A stretch of DNA of 64,000 nucleotides from Bradyrhizobium sp. ORS 278 (GCF_000026145.1 NC_009445.1:2542001-2606000), one strand, 5' to 3'. Shown: positions 8,313 to 17,623, counted from the stretch's first letter. The notes: generated from the sequence alone by a model not told the origin. Numbers and translations are program-made.

Positions 8313-9545
8313 ATGGTCGACGCACTCATCATCGATGCCTGCAGGACCCCGCGAGGTATCGGCAAGGCCGGCAAGGGGGCGCTGGCCGGTCTGCATCCGC
8401 AGCATCTCGGCGCCACCGTGCTGCGTGCGCTGGCCGAGCGCACCGGCATCGACACCGGCGATGTCGACGACATCATCTGGGGCTGCTCGTCGCAGCGCGG
8501 ACCGCAGAGCGGCGATCTCGGCCGCATGTCGGCGCTCGATGCCGGCTATGACATCCGCGCCTCCGGCGTCACGCTCGACCGCTTCTGCGGCTCCGGCATC
8601 ACCAGCGTCAACATTGCGGCTGCCCAGATCATGGCCGGGCAGGAGGATCTCGTCGTCGCCGGCGGCTGCGAGATGATGTCCATGGAAGGTCGGCGCGGCG
8701 AGGGGCCGCTGATGATGGATGCCGGCAATCTGCATCTCCGCGCGCTGCACCCGCAGTCGCACCAGGGCGTTTGCGCGGACGCCATCGCCACCATGGAAGG
8801 CATCACGCGGTCCGATGTCGATGCGCTCGGGCTGGAGAGCCAGAAGCGGGCGGCGGCGGCGATCGCGGGCGGGCACTTCAAGAAGAGCCTGGTGCCGGTG
8901 CATCGCGAGGACGGCAGCCTCGCGCTCGATCACGAGGAGTATCCCCGGCCGCAGACCACGGCCGAGGCGCTCGCCGGCTTGAAGCCGGCGTTCCCCGCGA
9001 TCGCCGACTATGCGCTGGACGACAAGGGCACGACCTACCGCAACCTGATCCTGCAGCGCTACCCGGGTCTCGATATTCAGTTCGTGCACCACGCCGGCAA
9101 CTCCTCCGGCGTCGTCGACGGCGCCGCGGCGATCCTGCTGGCCTCGCCGTCCTACGCCAAGGCGCACGGCCTGAAGCCGCGGGCGCGAGTGGTGGCGATG
9201 GCCAATATGGGCGACGACCCGACGCTGATGCTTAACGCCCCGGTGCCGGCGACCCGTAAGGTGCTCGCCAAGGCCGGGCTGACCATCGACGACATCGACC
9301 TGTTCGAGATCAACGAGGCCTTCGCCGTCGTGGCCGAGAAGTACATCCGCGACCTCAAGCTCGACCGCGCCAAGGTCAACGTCAACGGCGGCTCGATTGC
9401 GCTCGGGCATCCGATCGGCGCCACCGGTTCCATCCTGATCGGAACGCTGCTCGACGAGCTGGAGCGGCGCGACCTCAAGCGCGGCTTGGTGACGATGTGT
9501 GCCGCCGGCGGCATGGCTCCGGCGATCATCATCGAGCGCGTCTGA
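8313..9545 (+). CDS. Acetyl-CoA acetyltransferase (thiolase)
   Basis: A 410-residue cytoplasmic thiolase. All catalytic features are visible: the nucleophile Cys92 in DRFCGSG, NEAFAV, His366 in GHPIGATG, and Cys396 in MCAAGGM. Thiolases cleave 3-ketoacyl-CoA to acetyl-CoA or run the reverse condensation. AAAGGAAACGCC precedes the ATG at 8313; longer in-frame starts lack a ribosome site and add non-family sequence. It is divergent from the exported-hydrolase unit and could receive its CoA-activated product, but no CoA ligase or dehydrogenase is nearby, so that link is inference. Confidence 0.9.
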   Translation: MVDALIIDACRTPRGIGKAGKGALAGLHPQHLGATVLRALAERTGIDTGDVDDIIWGCSSQRGPQSGDLGRMSALDAGYDIRASGVTLDRFCGSGITSVNIAAAQIMAGQEDLVVAGGCEMMSMEGRRGEGPLMMDAGNLHLRALHPQSHQGVCADAIATMEGITRSDVDALGLESQKRAAAAIAGGHFKKSLVPVHREDGSLALDHEEYPRPQTTAEALAGLKPAFPAIADYALDDKGTTYRNLILQRYPGLDIQFVHHAGNSSGVVDGAAAILLASPSYAKAHGLKPRARVVAMANMGDDPTLMLNAPVPATRKVLAKAGLTIDDIDLFEINEAFAVVAEKYIRDLKLDRAKVNVNGGSIALGHPIGATGSILIGTLLDELERRDLKRGLVTMCAAGGMAPAIIIERV

Positions 9546-9773
9546 GCGACCATTTCTCGATCGCATTGATCAACATCCGCTACGGACGACCCGCAGCGGG
9601 TGAGGGGCGCTTTGCGACTTTCCAGGCTCTGCGTCGTTGACGCCTGCTCCTCGCAGAGGCCCGACGGTTCCACTTTCCGGACCAGTCAACCACGTTTCGA
9701 CTGGAAAGGAATTCGCGCTTGTTCCGCTACTTGCGACAGGTTATTGCCACCGAGAGGCCTCCTCGTAGAAGAA

Positions 9774-11570
9774 ATGGCTCTCGTGCTCTCGACGCTGTCG
9801 CACATCATCGATCGCAAGGCCTCGAACCGGGTGGTCACGCGGCTGCGGGCGCTGCTGCGCAGCAACGAGTTCTACCTGATACCGCTGGCGCTGGTGATCG
9901 GGGTCAGCACCGGCGCGATCGTGACGGTGATGAGCCTGATCGCGCAATTCGCGCATGTGATCATTTACGGCATCCCGATCGACGTCCGGCTCAGTGCCAA
10001 TGCCTGGGTCAACCCGGCAGTGGCGCTGATCGCGCCGGCCTGCGGCGGTCTCGTCCTCGGACTGATGGAATGGTTGCGGCGGCGCTGGAAGATCGCGGCC
10101 GCCGTCGACCCGGTCGAGGCCAACGCGCTGCGCGGCGGCCGGCTGTCGATGCGCGACAGCATCGTGGTGAGCAGCCAGACCCTGGTCTCCAACGGCTCCG
10201 GCGCCTCGGTTGGCCTCGAGGCCGGCTACACTCAGATCGGCGCCGGCGTCGCTTCGCTGCTCGGCCAGTATCTCACCCTTCGCCGCAACGACCTCAGGCT
10301 GATCGTCGGCTGCGGCGCCGCCGCCGCCATCGCCGCCGCCTTCGGCGCGCCGATCACCGGCGCGTTCTATGCCTGTGAGCTGATCGTCGGCGTCTACTCG
10401 GTCGGCAGCGCAGCGCCTATTCTGGCGGCATCCCTCGCGGGGGCGCTGACCTCGCAATATCTGACCGGCGCGCCGTATTCGCTCGAGATCCAGAAGGTCG
10501 GCGCCGTCGGCTTCGAGCAATATATCGCGCTGTTCGTGCTGGCGCTGCTTGTGGCCTTCATCGGCATCGTGGTGATGCGCGCTTCGCCTGCGGTGGAGCG
10601 GCTGTTCGTCCGTATCCCGGTCTGGATTCGTCCCATCATCGGCGGCCTCTGCGTGGGCGTTATGGCGATCGTGACGCCGCAGGTGCTGGCGGCCGGCCAC
10701 GGCGCGATGCTGCTCGACCTTCATCGCGAGATGGCATTGGGCATCATCGCCACCATCATCGTGCTCAAGCTCGCCGCCTGCCTGATCTCGCTGGCCTCCG
10801 GCTTCCGCGGCGGCCTGTTCTTCGCCTCGCTGTTCGTCGGCAGCCTGCTCGGCAAGCTGTTCGCCGGGTTGCTCGCTGTGGCCGGCCTGCCGCTGGCGCT
10901 CGACCCGCTGGTGGCGATGCTCACGGGCATGGCGACGCTCGGCGTCGCCATCGTTGGCGGGCCACTGACGATGTCCTTCCTGGTGCTCGAGATGACCCGC
11001 AGCGTCGACGTCACGGCCGTCGTGCTCGGCGCCTGCATCGTCACCTCGGTGTGCGTGCGCGTGCTGTTCGGGCACTCGTTCTCGACTTGGCGGCTGCATC
11101 TGCGTGGCGAGACCATCCGCAGCGCCAACGATGTGGGCTGGCTGCGCAACCTCACGGTCGAGCGTCTGATGCGCTCCGACGTCGCCAAGGTGCCGACCAC
11201 CACCTCGATCGCCGCCTGCCGCCGCGAATTTGCATTGGGCACGCGCCAGGCTGTCGTGGTCGTCAACAACAGCGACGATTATTGTGGGCTGGTGTCCTTG
11301 CCCGACCTTTTCTCGGGCGAGCTGGATTCCATCGCCGACGAGATTCAGGTGGTCGAACTCGCCAAATATTTCGAGGTCGCGCTGTTGCCCGAAATGAACG
11401 TCAAGACGGCAATGCGGATCTTCGACGACACCGGCGCCGAGGAACTCGCCGTGCTGGAGTCGGAGCACAGCCGCAAGGTGATCGGCTTCCTGACCGAGTC
11501 CTTCGCGCGCCGGCGCTATGTCGAGGAGATCGACCAGGCCACGCGCGGGGTGCTCGGCGCGCTGTCGTGA
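9774..11570 (+). CDS. ClC-family chloride channel/antiporter with CBS domains
   Basis: A 598-residue membrane protein of the ClC family followed by a cytoplasmic CBS pair (from about residue 460, beginning VERLMRSDVAKVP). The gating glutamate region reads GASVGLEAGYTQIG rather than the classical GREGP, and GGFRGGLFFASL stands in for the GGxFxP motif. It therefore belongs to the divergent proteobacterial ClC branch rather than the EriC type. Likely role: Cl- or other anion transport gated by adenine nucleotides through CBS. The ATG at 9774 follows a weak GAAGAA; upstream in-frame sequence to 9600 does not look coding. No operon partner is obvious. Confidence 0.8.
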   Translation: MALVLSTLSHIIDRKASNRVVTRLRALLRSNEFYLIPLALVIGVSTGAIVTVMSLIAQFAHVIIYGIPIDVRLSANAWVNPAVALIAPACGGLVLGLMEWLRRRWKIAAAVDPVEANALRGGRLSMRDSIVVSSQTLVSNGSGASVGLEAGYTQIGAGVASLLGQYLTLRRNDLRLIVGCGAAAAIAAAFGAPITGAFYACELIVGVYSVGSAAPILAASLAGALTSQYLTGAPYSLEIQKVGAVGFEQYIALFVLALLVAFIGIVVMRASPAVERLFVRIPVWIRPIIGGLCVGVMAIVTPQVLAAGHGAMLLDLHREMALGIIATIIVLKLAACLISLASGFRGGLFFASLFVGSLLGKLFAGLLAVAGLPLALDPLVAMLTGMATLGVAIVGGPLTMSFLVLEMTRSVDVTAVVLGACIVTSVCVRVLFGHSFSTWRLHLRGETIRSANDVGWLRNLTVERLMRSDVAKVPTTTSIAACRREFALGTRQAVVVVNNSDDYCGLVSLPDLFSGELDSIADEIQVVELAKYFEVALLPEMNVKTAMRIFDDTGAEELAVLESEHSRKVIGFLTESFARRRYVEEIDQATRGVLGALS

Positions 11571-11651
11571 TCGCGTTGGTCTGCCGCCCCGCGTGATCTC
11601 GGAGCCGGGACGGGGGTAGGCTGCCGGATACGCGAGACGGATGAGGACCAC

Positions 11652-12980
11652 ATGACGAGACGGATCACGACGGCTGCCGCGGCCATCCTTGGCGTAGTGG
11701 TGACGGCCGCTGCCGCCGAGCCTGGTGTGCTCAAGGGCAAGGACGCGTTCGGCGGCTGGCAGGGAGATGCGCCAGGCACTGTTCGCCTCATCCGTCCCGA
11801 GAACCTGCCGAAGCCCGGAGCGACGGCGTCTGCCGCCAACGTCTCGCGCGTGGTGCAGCGGCCGGCCTCTGCTGTGCCCAAGGTGCCCGACGGCTTCAAG
11901 GTCGCGTTGTTCGCCGAGGGGCTGAGCGGGCCGCGCATCATCCGCACCGCGCCCAACGGCGACATCTTCGTCGCCGAGACGCGCGCGGGCCGGGTCCGCG
12001 TGCTGCGGCCGAACGAGGATGGCAGCAAGGCCGAGGCGACGGAGATCTTCGCCGATCGTCTCGGCCATCCCTTCGGCATCGCGTTCTACCCGATCGCCGA
12101 TCCGCAATGGGTCTATGTCGCGAGCACCGAGCGGGTGATGCGCTTTCCCTATCGCACGGGCGACATGAAGGCGTCCGGCGCGATGCAGGTCGTCGTGCCC
12201 GATCTCCCCGCAGGCTATGGCCACTCCACCCGCGACATTGTCTTCACCAGAGATGGCCAGCGCATGCTGGTCTCGGTCGGCTCGGCCGGCAATGTCGGCG
12301 AAGCCCTGGGCGAGCCGGCCGGCGGCCTCGCCGCCTGGATCAAGGCGCATCCGCTCGGCGCCGCCTGGGGCGGGGAGACCGATCGCGCCGGCGTGCTGGC
12401 GTTCGATCCCGAGGGCAAGAGCCGCAGCCTGTTCGCGAGCGGCATCCGCAACTGCGTCGGCCTCGCCATCCAGCCCGCGACCGGCATGCCATGGTGCTCG
12501 ACCAATGAGCGCGACGGGCTCGGCGATGATCTCGTCCCGGACTACGTCACGCGGGTGAAGGAGGGCGGCTTCTATGGCTGGCCCTGGTACTACATGGGCG
12601 ACAACCCCGATCCGCGCCATGCCGGCGAGCGGCCGGATCTCAAGGGCCAGATCACGGTGCCCGACGTGCTGCTGCAGGCGCATTCCGCCTCGCTGGGCCT
12701 GACCTTCTACGACGCCGACCTGTTTCCGCCGGAGTATCGCGGCGATGGCTTCGCGGCCGAGCACGGCTCGTGGAACCGGTCGAAGCGCACCGGCTACAAG
12801 GTGATCCGCATCCGGCTGAAGGACGGCATGCCCACGGGCGAGTACGAGGACTTCGTCACCGGCTTCGTCGTCAATGATCGCGAAGTGTGGGGCCGGCCGG
12901 TCGGCGTCACCGTGGCGCGCGACGGCAGCCTGCTGATCTCCGAGGACGGCAACGGCACGATCTGGCGCGTCAGCCGCTGA
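11652..12980 (+). CDS. Exported sorbosone-dehydrogenase-like beta-propeller protein
   Basis: A 442-residue protein with a Sec signal peptide (cleavage near AAAAE, residue 22) and a six-bladed propeller of the soluble glucose/sorbosone dehydrogenase fold. Typical stretches include GLSGPRIIRTAPNGDIFVAE, the RNCVGLAIQP segment and GSWNRSKRTGYKV. Family members use PQQ to oxidise aldoses or sorbosone in the periplasm and pass electrons to the quinone or cytochrome pool. The next gene, 72 bases on, is a quinol oxidase subunit, so the two may form one electron path. No cytochrome c domain is present. Confidence 0.75.
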   Translation: MTRRITTAAAAILGVVVTAAAAEPGVLKGKDAFGGWQGDAPGTVRLIRPENLPKPGATASAANVSRVVQRPASAVPKVPDGFKVALFAEGLSGPRIIRTAPNGDIFVAETRAGRVRVLRPNEDGSKAEATEIFADRLGHPFGIAFYPIADPQWVYVASTERVMRFPYRTGDMKASGAMQVVVPDLPAGYGHSTRDIVFTRDGQRMLVSVGSAGNVGEALGEPAGGLAAWIKAHPLGAAWGGETDRAGVLAFDPEGKSRSLFASGIRNCVGLAIQPATGMPWCSTNERDGLGDDLVPDYVTRVKEGGFYGWPWYYMGDNPDPRHAGERPDLKGQITVPDVLLQAHSASLGLTFYDADLFPPEYRGDGFAAEHGSWNRSKRTGYKVIRIRLKDGMPTGEYEDFVTGFVVNDREVWGRPVGVTVARDGSLLISEDGNGTIWRVSR

Positions 12981-13052
12981 TGTGTGTCGTGCGGCGCAGG
13001 AACCTCGGCATCGCAACGCGGTTATGAGCGGGGTTGAACGCCGGAAGACTGC

Positions 13053-13886
13053 ATGAACATCTTCGATCCGAAGGGACCGATCGCCGCCGCCCAGCAGACG
13101 ATCCTGATCGATTCCGTGATCATCATGCTGGCGATCATCGTTCCGACCTCGATCGCGGTGCTGGCCTTCGCCTGGTGGTTCCGCAGCTCCAACGGCAAGG
13201 CGCGCTATCGGCCGGACTTCGCCTATTCGGGAGCGGTCGAGCTCGTGGTGTGGTCGATCCCCACGCTCACCGTGATCCTGCTCGGCGGCGTCGCCTGGAT
13301 CGGCTCGCACCAGCTCGATCCCGCCAAGCCGGTCGACGGCACCGGGCTTCCCATCCGCATCCAGGCGGTGTCGCTCGACTGGAAGTGGCTGTTCATCTAT
13401 CCCGACCAGCGCGTCGCGACCGTGAACAGCCTGACTGTTCCGATCGGCGCGCCGCTGCAATTCGAGCTGACCTCGGGCAGCGTGATGACCGCGTTCTTCA
13501 TCCCGCAGCTCGGCGGCATGATCTACACCATGAACGGCATGGTGACCCGGCTCAATCTGCGCGGCGACCACGTCGGCATCTACAAGGGCCTCGCTTCGCA
13601 ATTCAGCGGCGACGGCTTTCCCGACATGATGTTCGACACCAACGTCGTCGCGCAGCCCGATTTCACCAATTGGGTGGCGAATGCGGCCAAGTCCGATCAG
13701 GTCCTGGATGAGGCGAGCTACAAGCAGCTTGCGGCGCAATCCGTCGAGAAGACGCCGCGGACCTACCGGCTCAGCGATCCCGAACTGTTCGGCAAGATCG
13801 CCATGCAGCATATCCCGCCGGCGCCGGGACCGCAGCTCAGCGAGAACCAGGCGCGGGAAGAGAGCGGAGCGTCGCATGCGCACTGA
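13053..13886 (+). CDS. cyoA: Cytochrome bo3-type quinol oxidase subunit II
   Basis: A 277-residue CyoA homologue with two N-terminal membrane helices (residues about 17-40 and 60-80) and a periplasmic cupredoxin domain (VSLDWKWLFIYP, then FFIPQLGGMIYTMNG). The copper-A ligands of cytochrome c oxidases are missing (FSGDGFPDMMF in their place), as expected of a quinol oxidase. The protein begins MNIFDPKGP directly at the first helix, so the lipoprotein signal of E. coli CyoA is absent; a stop codon at 13035 rules out a longer start. cyoC follows after 24 bases, leaving no room for cyoB. Confidence 0.85.
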   Translation: MNIFDPKGPIAAAQQTILIDSVIIMLAIIVPTSIAVLAFAWWFRSSNGKARYRPDFAYSGAVELVVWSIPTLTVILLGGVAWIGSHQLDPAKPVDGTGLPIRIQAVSLDWKWLFIYPDQRVATVNSLTVPIGAPLQFELTSGSVMTAFFIPQLGGMIYTMNGMVTRLNLRGDHVGIYKGLASQFSGDGFPDMMFDTNVVAQPDFTNWVANAAKSDQVLDEASYKQLAAQSVEKTPRTYRLSDPELFGKIAMQHIPPAPGPQLSENQAREESGASHAH

Positions 13887-13910
13887 GCTGTTCGTCGCCG
13901 GAGCGAACCG

Positions 13911-14552
13911 ATGTCGGTGACATCCGTCGAGCAGGCGCCCGCCTATGCCGATCCGCATCATCTGCGCGTGACCGAGCATCCCGGGCCGGCGCCGAAGCGG
14001 ATCGTGACCGGATTCGGGTTCTGGATCTTCCTGCTCTCCGACATCGTGATGTTCTCGTGCTTCTTCGCGAGCTTCGCGGTGCTGTCGGGCGGCACGGCCG
14101 GCGGGCCCGGCGGAGCCCAGCTGTTCGACATCCGCAACGTCGCGATCGAGACCGCGCTGCTGCTGCTGTCGAGCTTCACCTGCGGCATGGCGAGCATCGC
14201 CGCCGACCGCCACAACGCGCTCTGGTTCCAGGTCGCGATGGCTGTGACCGGCCTGCTCGGCGCCGCCTTCCTGCTGCTCGAGGTCAGGGAGTTCGCCGAT
14301 CTCGTCGGCCGCGGCGACGGGCCGAGCCGCAGCGCCTTTCTGTCGGCGTTCTTCACCTTGGTCGGCTGCCACGGCCTGCACGTCGCGGCCGGCATCCTCT
14401 GGCTGCTCACCATGATGGCCCAGGTGGTGGCGAAGGGCTTCCGCGCCGACATCGAGCGCCGCATCCTGTGCTTCGCGCTGTTCTGGCATGCGCTCGACAT
14501 CATCTGGGTCGCGGTGTTCTCCGTCGTTTATCTGCTCGGGAGTGCGACATGA
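13911..14552 (+). CDS. cyoC: Cytochrome bo3-type quinol oxidase subunit III
   Basis: A 213-residue membrane protein with five predicted helices and the subunit-III features FGFWIFLLSDIVMFSCFF (helix 1), GCHGLHVAAG and FALFWHALDIIWVAVF. In the oxidase it stabilises the catalytic subunit I and the proton-uptake path. A GGAGC ribosome site sits 7-11 bases before the ATG at 13911. Its stop overlaps the cyoD start (ATGA). In the E. coli order cyoB should precede it, and it does not. Confidence 0.9.
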   Translation: MSVTSVEQAPAYADPHHLRVTEHPGPAPKRIVTGFGFWIFLLSDIVMFSCFFASFAVLSGGTAGGPGGAQLFDIRNVAIETALLLLSSFTCGMASIAADRHNALWFQVAMAVTGLLGAAFLLLEVREFADLVGRGDGPSRSAFLSAFFTLVGCHGLHVAAGILWLLTMMAQVVAKGFRADIERRILCFALFWHALDIIWVAVFSVVYLLGSAT

Positions 14553-14956
14553 CCGATCACGCTCAGGAGCTCGGCAAGCAGGAGTTTGGCGACCGCAGCG
14601 ACCTTGCGCCCGGCGAGCAGCAGCCCGGCGAACTGCGCGCGCGCATCCTGTTCTACCTCGCCGGCCTCGGCCTTGCGGTGCTGCTGACGGCGACCTCGTT
14701 CTTCATCGCCGGCACCCATCTCGTTTGGCGGCCCTCGATTCCCGTGGCGCTGATCGTGCTGGCGATCGCGCAGATGGGCGTACACCTGGTGTTCTTCCTG
14801 CACATCACCACCGGCCCCGACAACACCAACAACGTGCTGGCGCTGGCGTTCGGGCTGATCATCGTTGTCCTCGTCGTAGGCGGTTCGCTGTGGATCATGG
14901 CGAACCTCAACCACAACATGATGCCGATGACCCAGCTGATGCAGATGCAGCGCTGA
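14549..14956 (+). CDS. cyoD: Cytochrome bo3-type quinol oxidase subunit IV
   Basis: A 135-residue protein with three membrane helices after a polar 37-residue start, including GVHLVFFLHI and a last helix before NHNMMPM. This matches CyoD, an assembly subunit needed for copper-B insertion in subunit I. Its ATG overlaps the cyoC stop by four bases, so the two are translationally coupled. No cyoE (haem O synthase) follows. Confidence 0.88.
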   Translation: MTDHAQELGKQEFGDRSDLAPGEQQPGELRARILFYLAGLGLAVLLTATSFFIAGTHLVWRPSIPVALIVLAIAQMGVHLVFFLHITTGPDNTNNVLALAFGLIIVVLVVGGSLWIMANLNHNMMPMTQLMQMQR

Positions 14957-14974
14957 GCCGGTCTTGCTCGGTGC

Positions 14975-15111
14975 GTAGGGTGGGCAAAGCGACGCCGCAG
15001 GCGGCGCGTGCCCACCATCTTTCAGCGCACGCGGTGGGGACGGTGGGCACGGCGCGCGCGAGTTGGGAATGATCCGGCCGATCCAGGGGCGCGCCTTTGC
15101 CCACCTTACGG
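14975..15111. repeat. Palindromic intergenic repeat, copy 1
   Basis: The outer arms are CGTAGGGTGGGCAAAG (14975-14990) and CTTTGCCCACCTTACG (15096-15111). Inner arms of the GCGCGTGCCCACC / GGTGGGCACGGCGCGC type lie between them. The same element recurs at 17349-17509. It fills the space between the convergent cyoD and nuclease genes and could fold into one long hairpin, so it may also end transcription from both sides. Confidence 0.85.
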
Positions 15112-15113
15112 AC

Positions 15114-15881
15114 TCACTTCTTTTGGGCCCGGCAGTTGAAGGCGCGGCGGAAGCCGGCGGCCTTTGCGTCATCCTCTGAGCAGAACCAGCGGTCGGGCTC
15201 AGTGGTCGCCGGATAGCTCGGGCAGCCCTGCAGATGGTAGATGCCGATGTTGCCGGTGACGCGGGCGCGCACCGCGAACTTGCCCTTGATGGTGCAGCCA
15301 GGCGGGGCGCTCGGTGTCTCCGGGAACAGCACGGCGCGGATCTCGCGGTCGCGGTCGGCGCGGCAGGAGGCGCCGAGCAGGGCGCCGTCCTTCTTGTCGG
15401 CGCGGAACTCGGCCGGCGCAACGAAGCAGCCCTTCCAGAGTCCGCGCAAGCCCTCCTTGGCCGCGGCGACATCGTCCTTGACGCGAGCCTTGACGGCCGG
15501 CTCGACGCTGACCGCGAGGCCTGCGCGCGCCATCTGCTGATTGAGGCTGACCTTGTCGCCGTCCACCGCGCAAATCCCGATCTTCCGGGTCTTCAGCGGC
15601 TTGTCCGGACCGAGATCCTCGCAGCGAACCGGGCGGCCGGCGATCAGCTTGGTGAGCTGCTCGCGCGCCTCGACACCGCAGCTCCAGGGATCGGCGTGAT
15701 CGTCGATGCAGAGCTGGTCGACCTCGGGCGCGTCGATGCCGTCCAGCCGATACACGGTGTCGCCGAGCTGGATCGTATCGCCGCTGCGCACCGTGGCGGT
15801 CGCGGCCAGCACGCTGCCGGTCAGGCCGGCGGCGATGACGATGGCTCCACATAATGACAACAGCCGGTCTCGCAGCCGCAT
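15114..15881 (-). CDS. Exported thermonuclease-family (SNase-like) protein
   Basis: A 255-residue protein with a Sec signal peptide ([16 protein letters not shown], cleavage near residue 27) and a staphylococcal-nuclease-like OB fold: [15 protein letters not shown], a WSCG segment and an [12 protein letters not shown] strand. The C-terminal 60 residues ([15 protein letters not shown], then [18 protein letters not shown]) form the small cysteine-containing module often attached to such nucleases. The usual active-site Arg/Glu set is only partly recognisable, so catalysis is unproven. GGGAGGA before the ATG at 15881 fixes the start. Confidence 0.75.
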   Translation of the reverse strand: MRLRDRLLSLCGAIVIAAGLTGSVLAATATVRSGDTIQLGDTVYRLDGIDAPEVDQLCIDDHADPWSCGVEAREQLTKLIAGRPVRCEDLGPDKPLKTRKIGICAVDGDKVSLNQQMARAGLAVSVEPAVKARVKDDVAAAKEGLRGLWKGCFVAPAEFRADKKDGALLGASCRADRDREIRAVLFPETPSAPPGCTIKGKFAVRARVTGNIGIYHLQGCPSYPATTEPDRWFCSEDDAKAAGFRRAFNCRAQKK

Positions 15882-16033
15882 GCATCCTCCCGCAATCACA
15901 TTCATGACATAGCCGGTTGAAGTCCTATCACATCGACCATGAGTCTCGCCAAGGCCCGAAGGGTTCGCGGCCGGCGACCCGTCTTGCGCCCGGGCGACCA
16001 GCTACCCATCTGGCGTTACAAAGGATTTACGTC

Positions 16034-17068
16034 ATGCTGGATTTCACTTCCGATGTCGCCGGCGACGCGCTGTCGCCGGCGCAGGCATCCGATGCTGTCC
16101 CGGTCGATGACCGGGCGCTTCTCGACGCCTATTCCAATGCGGTCATCGACGTCACCGAGCGGGTCGGCCCCGCCGTTGTTCGCGTCGAGACTGGACCGAA
16201 AGCGGGCTCCCGCGCCGAGCGCGGCGGCCTCGGCTCGGGCATCGTGATCTCGCCCGACGGTCTCGTGCTGACCAACAGCCATGTGGTCGGCAGCTCGAAG
16301 ACCATCCGGCTGCGCGACGTCGAGGGCGTGGTGACCGACGCGCAAGTGCTCGGCGTCGATCCCGACACCGATCTCGCGCTGCTGCGCGCCAACCATGCGC
16401 GCGACCTGCGCTATGCCGCGCTCGGCAATTCCAAGAGCCTGCGGCGCGGCCAGCTGGTGGTCGCAATCGGCAATCCGCTCGGCTTCGAGTCGACGGTGAC
16501 GGCCGGCGTCGTCTCGGCGCTCGGGCGCTCGATCCGCTCGGTGTCGGGGCGGATGATCGAGGACGTCATCCAGACCGATGCGGCGCTCAATCCCGGCAAT
16601 TCCGGTGGCGCGCTGGTGTCGTCGGCGGCCGAGGTGATCGGCATCAACACCGCCATCATCCAGGGCGCGCAGGGCATCTGCTTTGCGGTCGCCAGCAACA
16701 CCGCGCAGTTCGTGCTGTCGGAGATCATCCGCCACGGCTACGTCCGCCGCGCCTATATCGGCGTCTCCGGCCAGACCGCGCCGGTGCCGCGGCGTCACGC
16801 CGTGCTCGCCGGCGTCGAGAACAAGATGGGCGCGCTGCTGATGCAGATCGAGCCGGACGGCCCGGCGGCGCGCGCCGGCCTGTTGCCTGGCGATGTCGTG
16901 ATCAGGCTCGACGGCGTCGACATCAACGGCGTCGACGACCTGATCCGCATCCTCGATCGCGACCGCATCGGCCGCACGGTCGCGATGGACGTGCTGCGGC
17001 TGGGAAGGCTGCGCGGCATCGACATCCACCCGGTCGAGCGCAAGCCGGCGAGGCAGGCCGGGGGTTGA
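16034..17068 (+). CDS. DegP/HtrA-like S1C serine protease without signal peptide
   Basis: A 344-residue trypsin-fold protease with His83 (TNSHVVG), Asp113 (DPDTDLALL) and Ser190 (NPGNSGGAL), plus one C-terminal PDZ domain (from about residue 260, GALLMQIEPDGPAARAGL). DegP/DegQ proteins normally carry a Sec signal or a membrane anchor. This one starts MLDFTSDVAGDALSP with neither, so a cytoplasmic location is likely. AAGGA lies nine bases before the ATG at 16034, and the upstream in-frame stretch is basic and not a leader. It stands alone, with the repeat-filled gap after it. Confidence 0.85.
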   Translation: MLDFTSDVAGDALSPAQASDAVPVDDRALLDAYSNAVIDVTERVGPAVVRVETGPKAGSRAERGGLGSGIVISPDGLVLTNSHVVGSSKTIRLRDVEGVVTDAQVLGVDPDTDLALLRANHARDLRYAALGNSKSLRRGQLVVAIGNPLGFESTVTAGVVSALGRSIRSVSGRMIEDVIQTDAALNPGNSGGALVSSAAEVIGINTAIIQGAQGICFAVASNTAQFVLSEIIRHGYVRRAYIGVSGQTAPVPRRHAVLAGVENKMGALLMQIEPDGPAARAGLLPGDVVIRLDGVDINGVDDLIRILDRDRIGRTVAMDVLRLGRLRGIDIHPVERKPARQAGG

Positions 17069-17126
17069 AGTGGAGAGCAGGGGCGTCATCGCTCGCTGGT
17101 CGTTAGTTACGGCCGTGCAATGCACC

Positions 17127-17283
17127 GCCCTCTCCCCTTGTGGGAGAGGGCATGTTCGGCCCATCGGCGTACTCGGTTGGGTGAGGGGTTTCTCTCTACG
17201 AGTATGATCTTTGGAGAGAGACCCCTCACCCAACCGAGCTTGCTGAACTTTCCTACATGCCCTCTCCCACAAGGGGAGAGGGC
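17127..17283. repeat. 157-bp two-tier inverted repeat
   Basis: The outer arms are themselves palindromic (GCCCTCTCCCCTTGTGGGAG and its complement at the far end). The inner arms are CTCGGTTGGGTGAGGGGT (17172-17189) and its complement ACCCCTCACCCAACCGAG (17221-17238). The whole element can fold into one long hairpin. It belongs to the mobile palindrome class common between genes in rhizobia. Confidence 0.85.
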
Positions 17284-17348
17284 GCTGTTACGAGCACTGT
17301 GCATTCTTATATCGCCGTGCGGCGTGCTGTTGAAGCAAGTGGTTGGTC

Positions 17349-17509
17349 CGTAGGGTGGGCAAAGGCGCGCCGGGCTTTGAGTTGTTTGCTCCGGTCGATA
17401 GCGCGCCGTGCCCACCTTTCATCCGCCTGCTCGGTAACAATGGTGGGCACGGCGCGCGATGGTGCTTCTCTGGCAACGCAGGTTCATGGCGCGCCTTTGC
17501 CACCCTACG
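17349..17509. repeat. Palindromic intergenic repeat, copy 2
   Basis: Same family as 14975-15111: it starts CGTAGGGTGGGCAAAGGCGC, ends in the complement with one C missing (TTTGCCACCCTACG), and has inner GCGCGCCGTGCCCACC / GGTGGGCACGGCGCGC arms. The two copies differ in the central filler, so the arms are what is conserved. Confidence 0.85.
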
Positions 17510-17623
17510 GCGGCGTCGCTTGTGGTCGGTTTCACGGTCTCAAACAGCATGGCGCGTCATCGCGATCTCGCGGCATGTCTGCCCGAGGCTTGTATCAGTC
17601 CGTCCCTCGCAATCGTGCAGAGG

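Noticed and set aside
9741..14489. A 1582-codon open frame on the minus strand across the ClC, dehydrogenase and cyo genes
   Set aside because: It mirrors the codon bias of four well-supported plus-strand genes; its translation is rich in Arg, His, Asp and Gly without any domain. High GC makes such antisense frames common.
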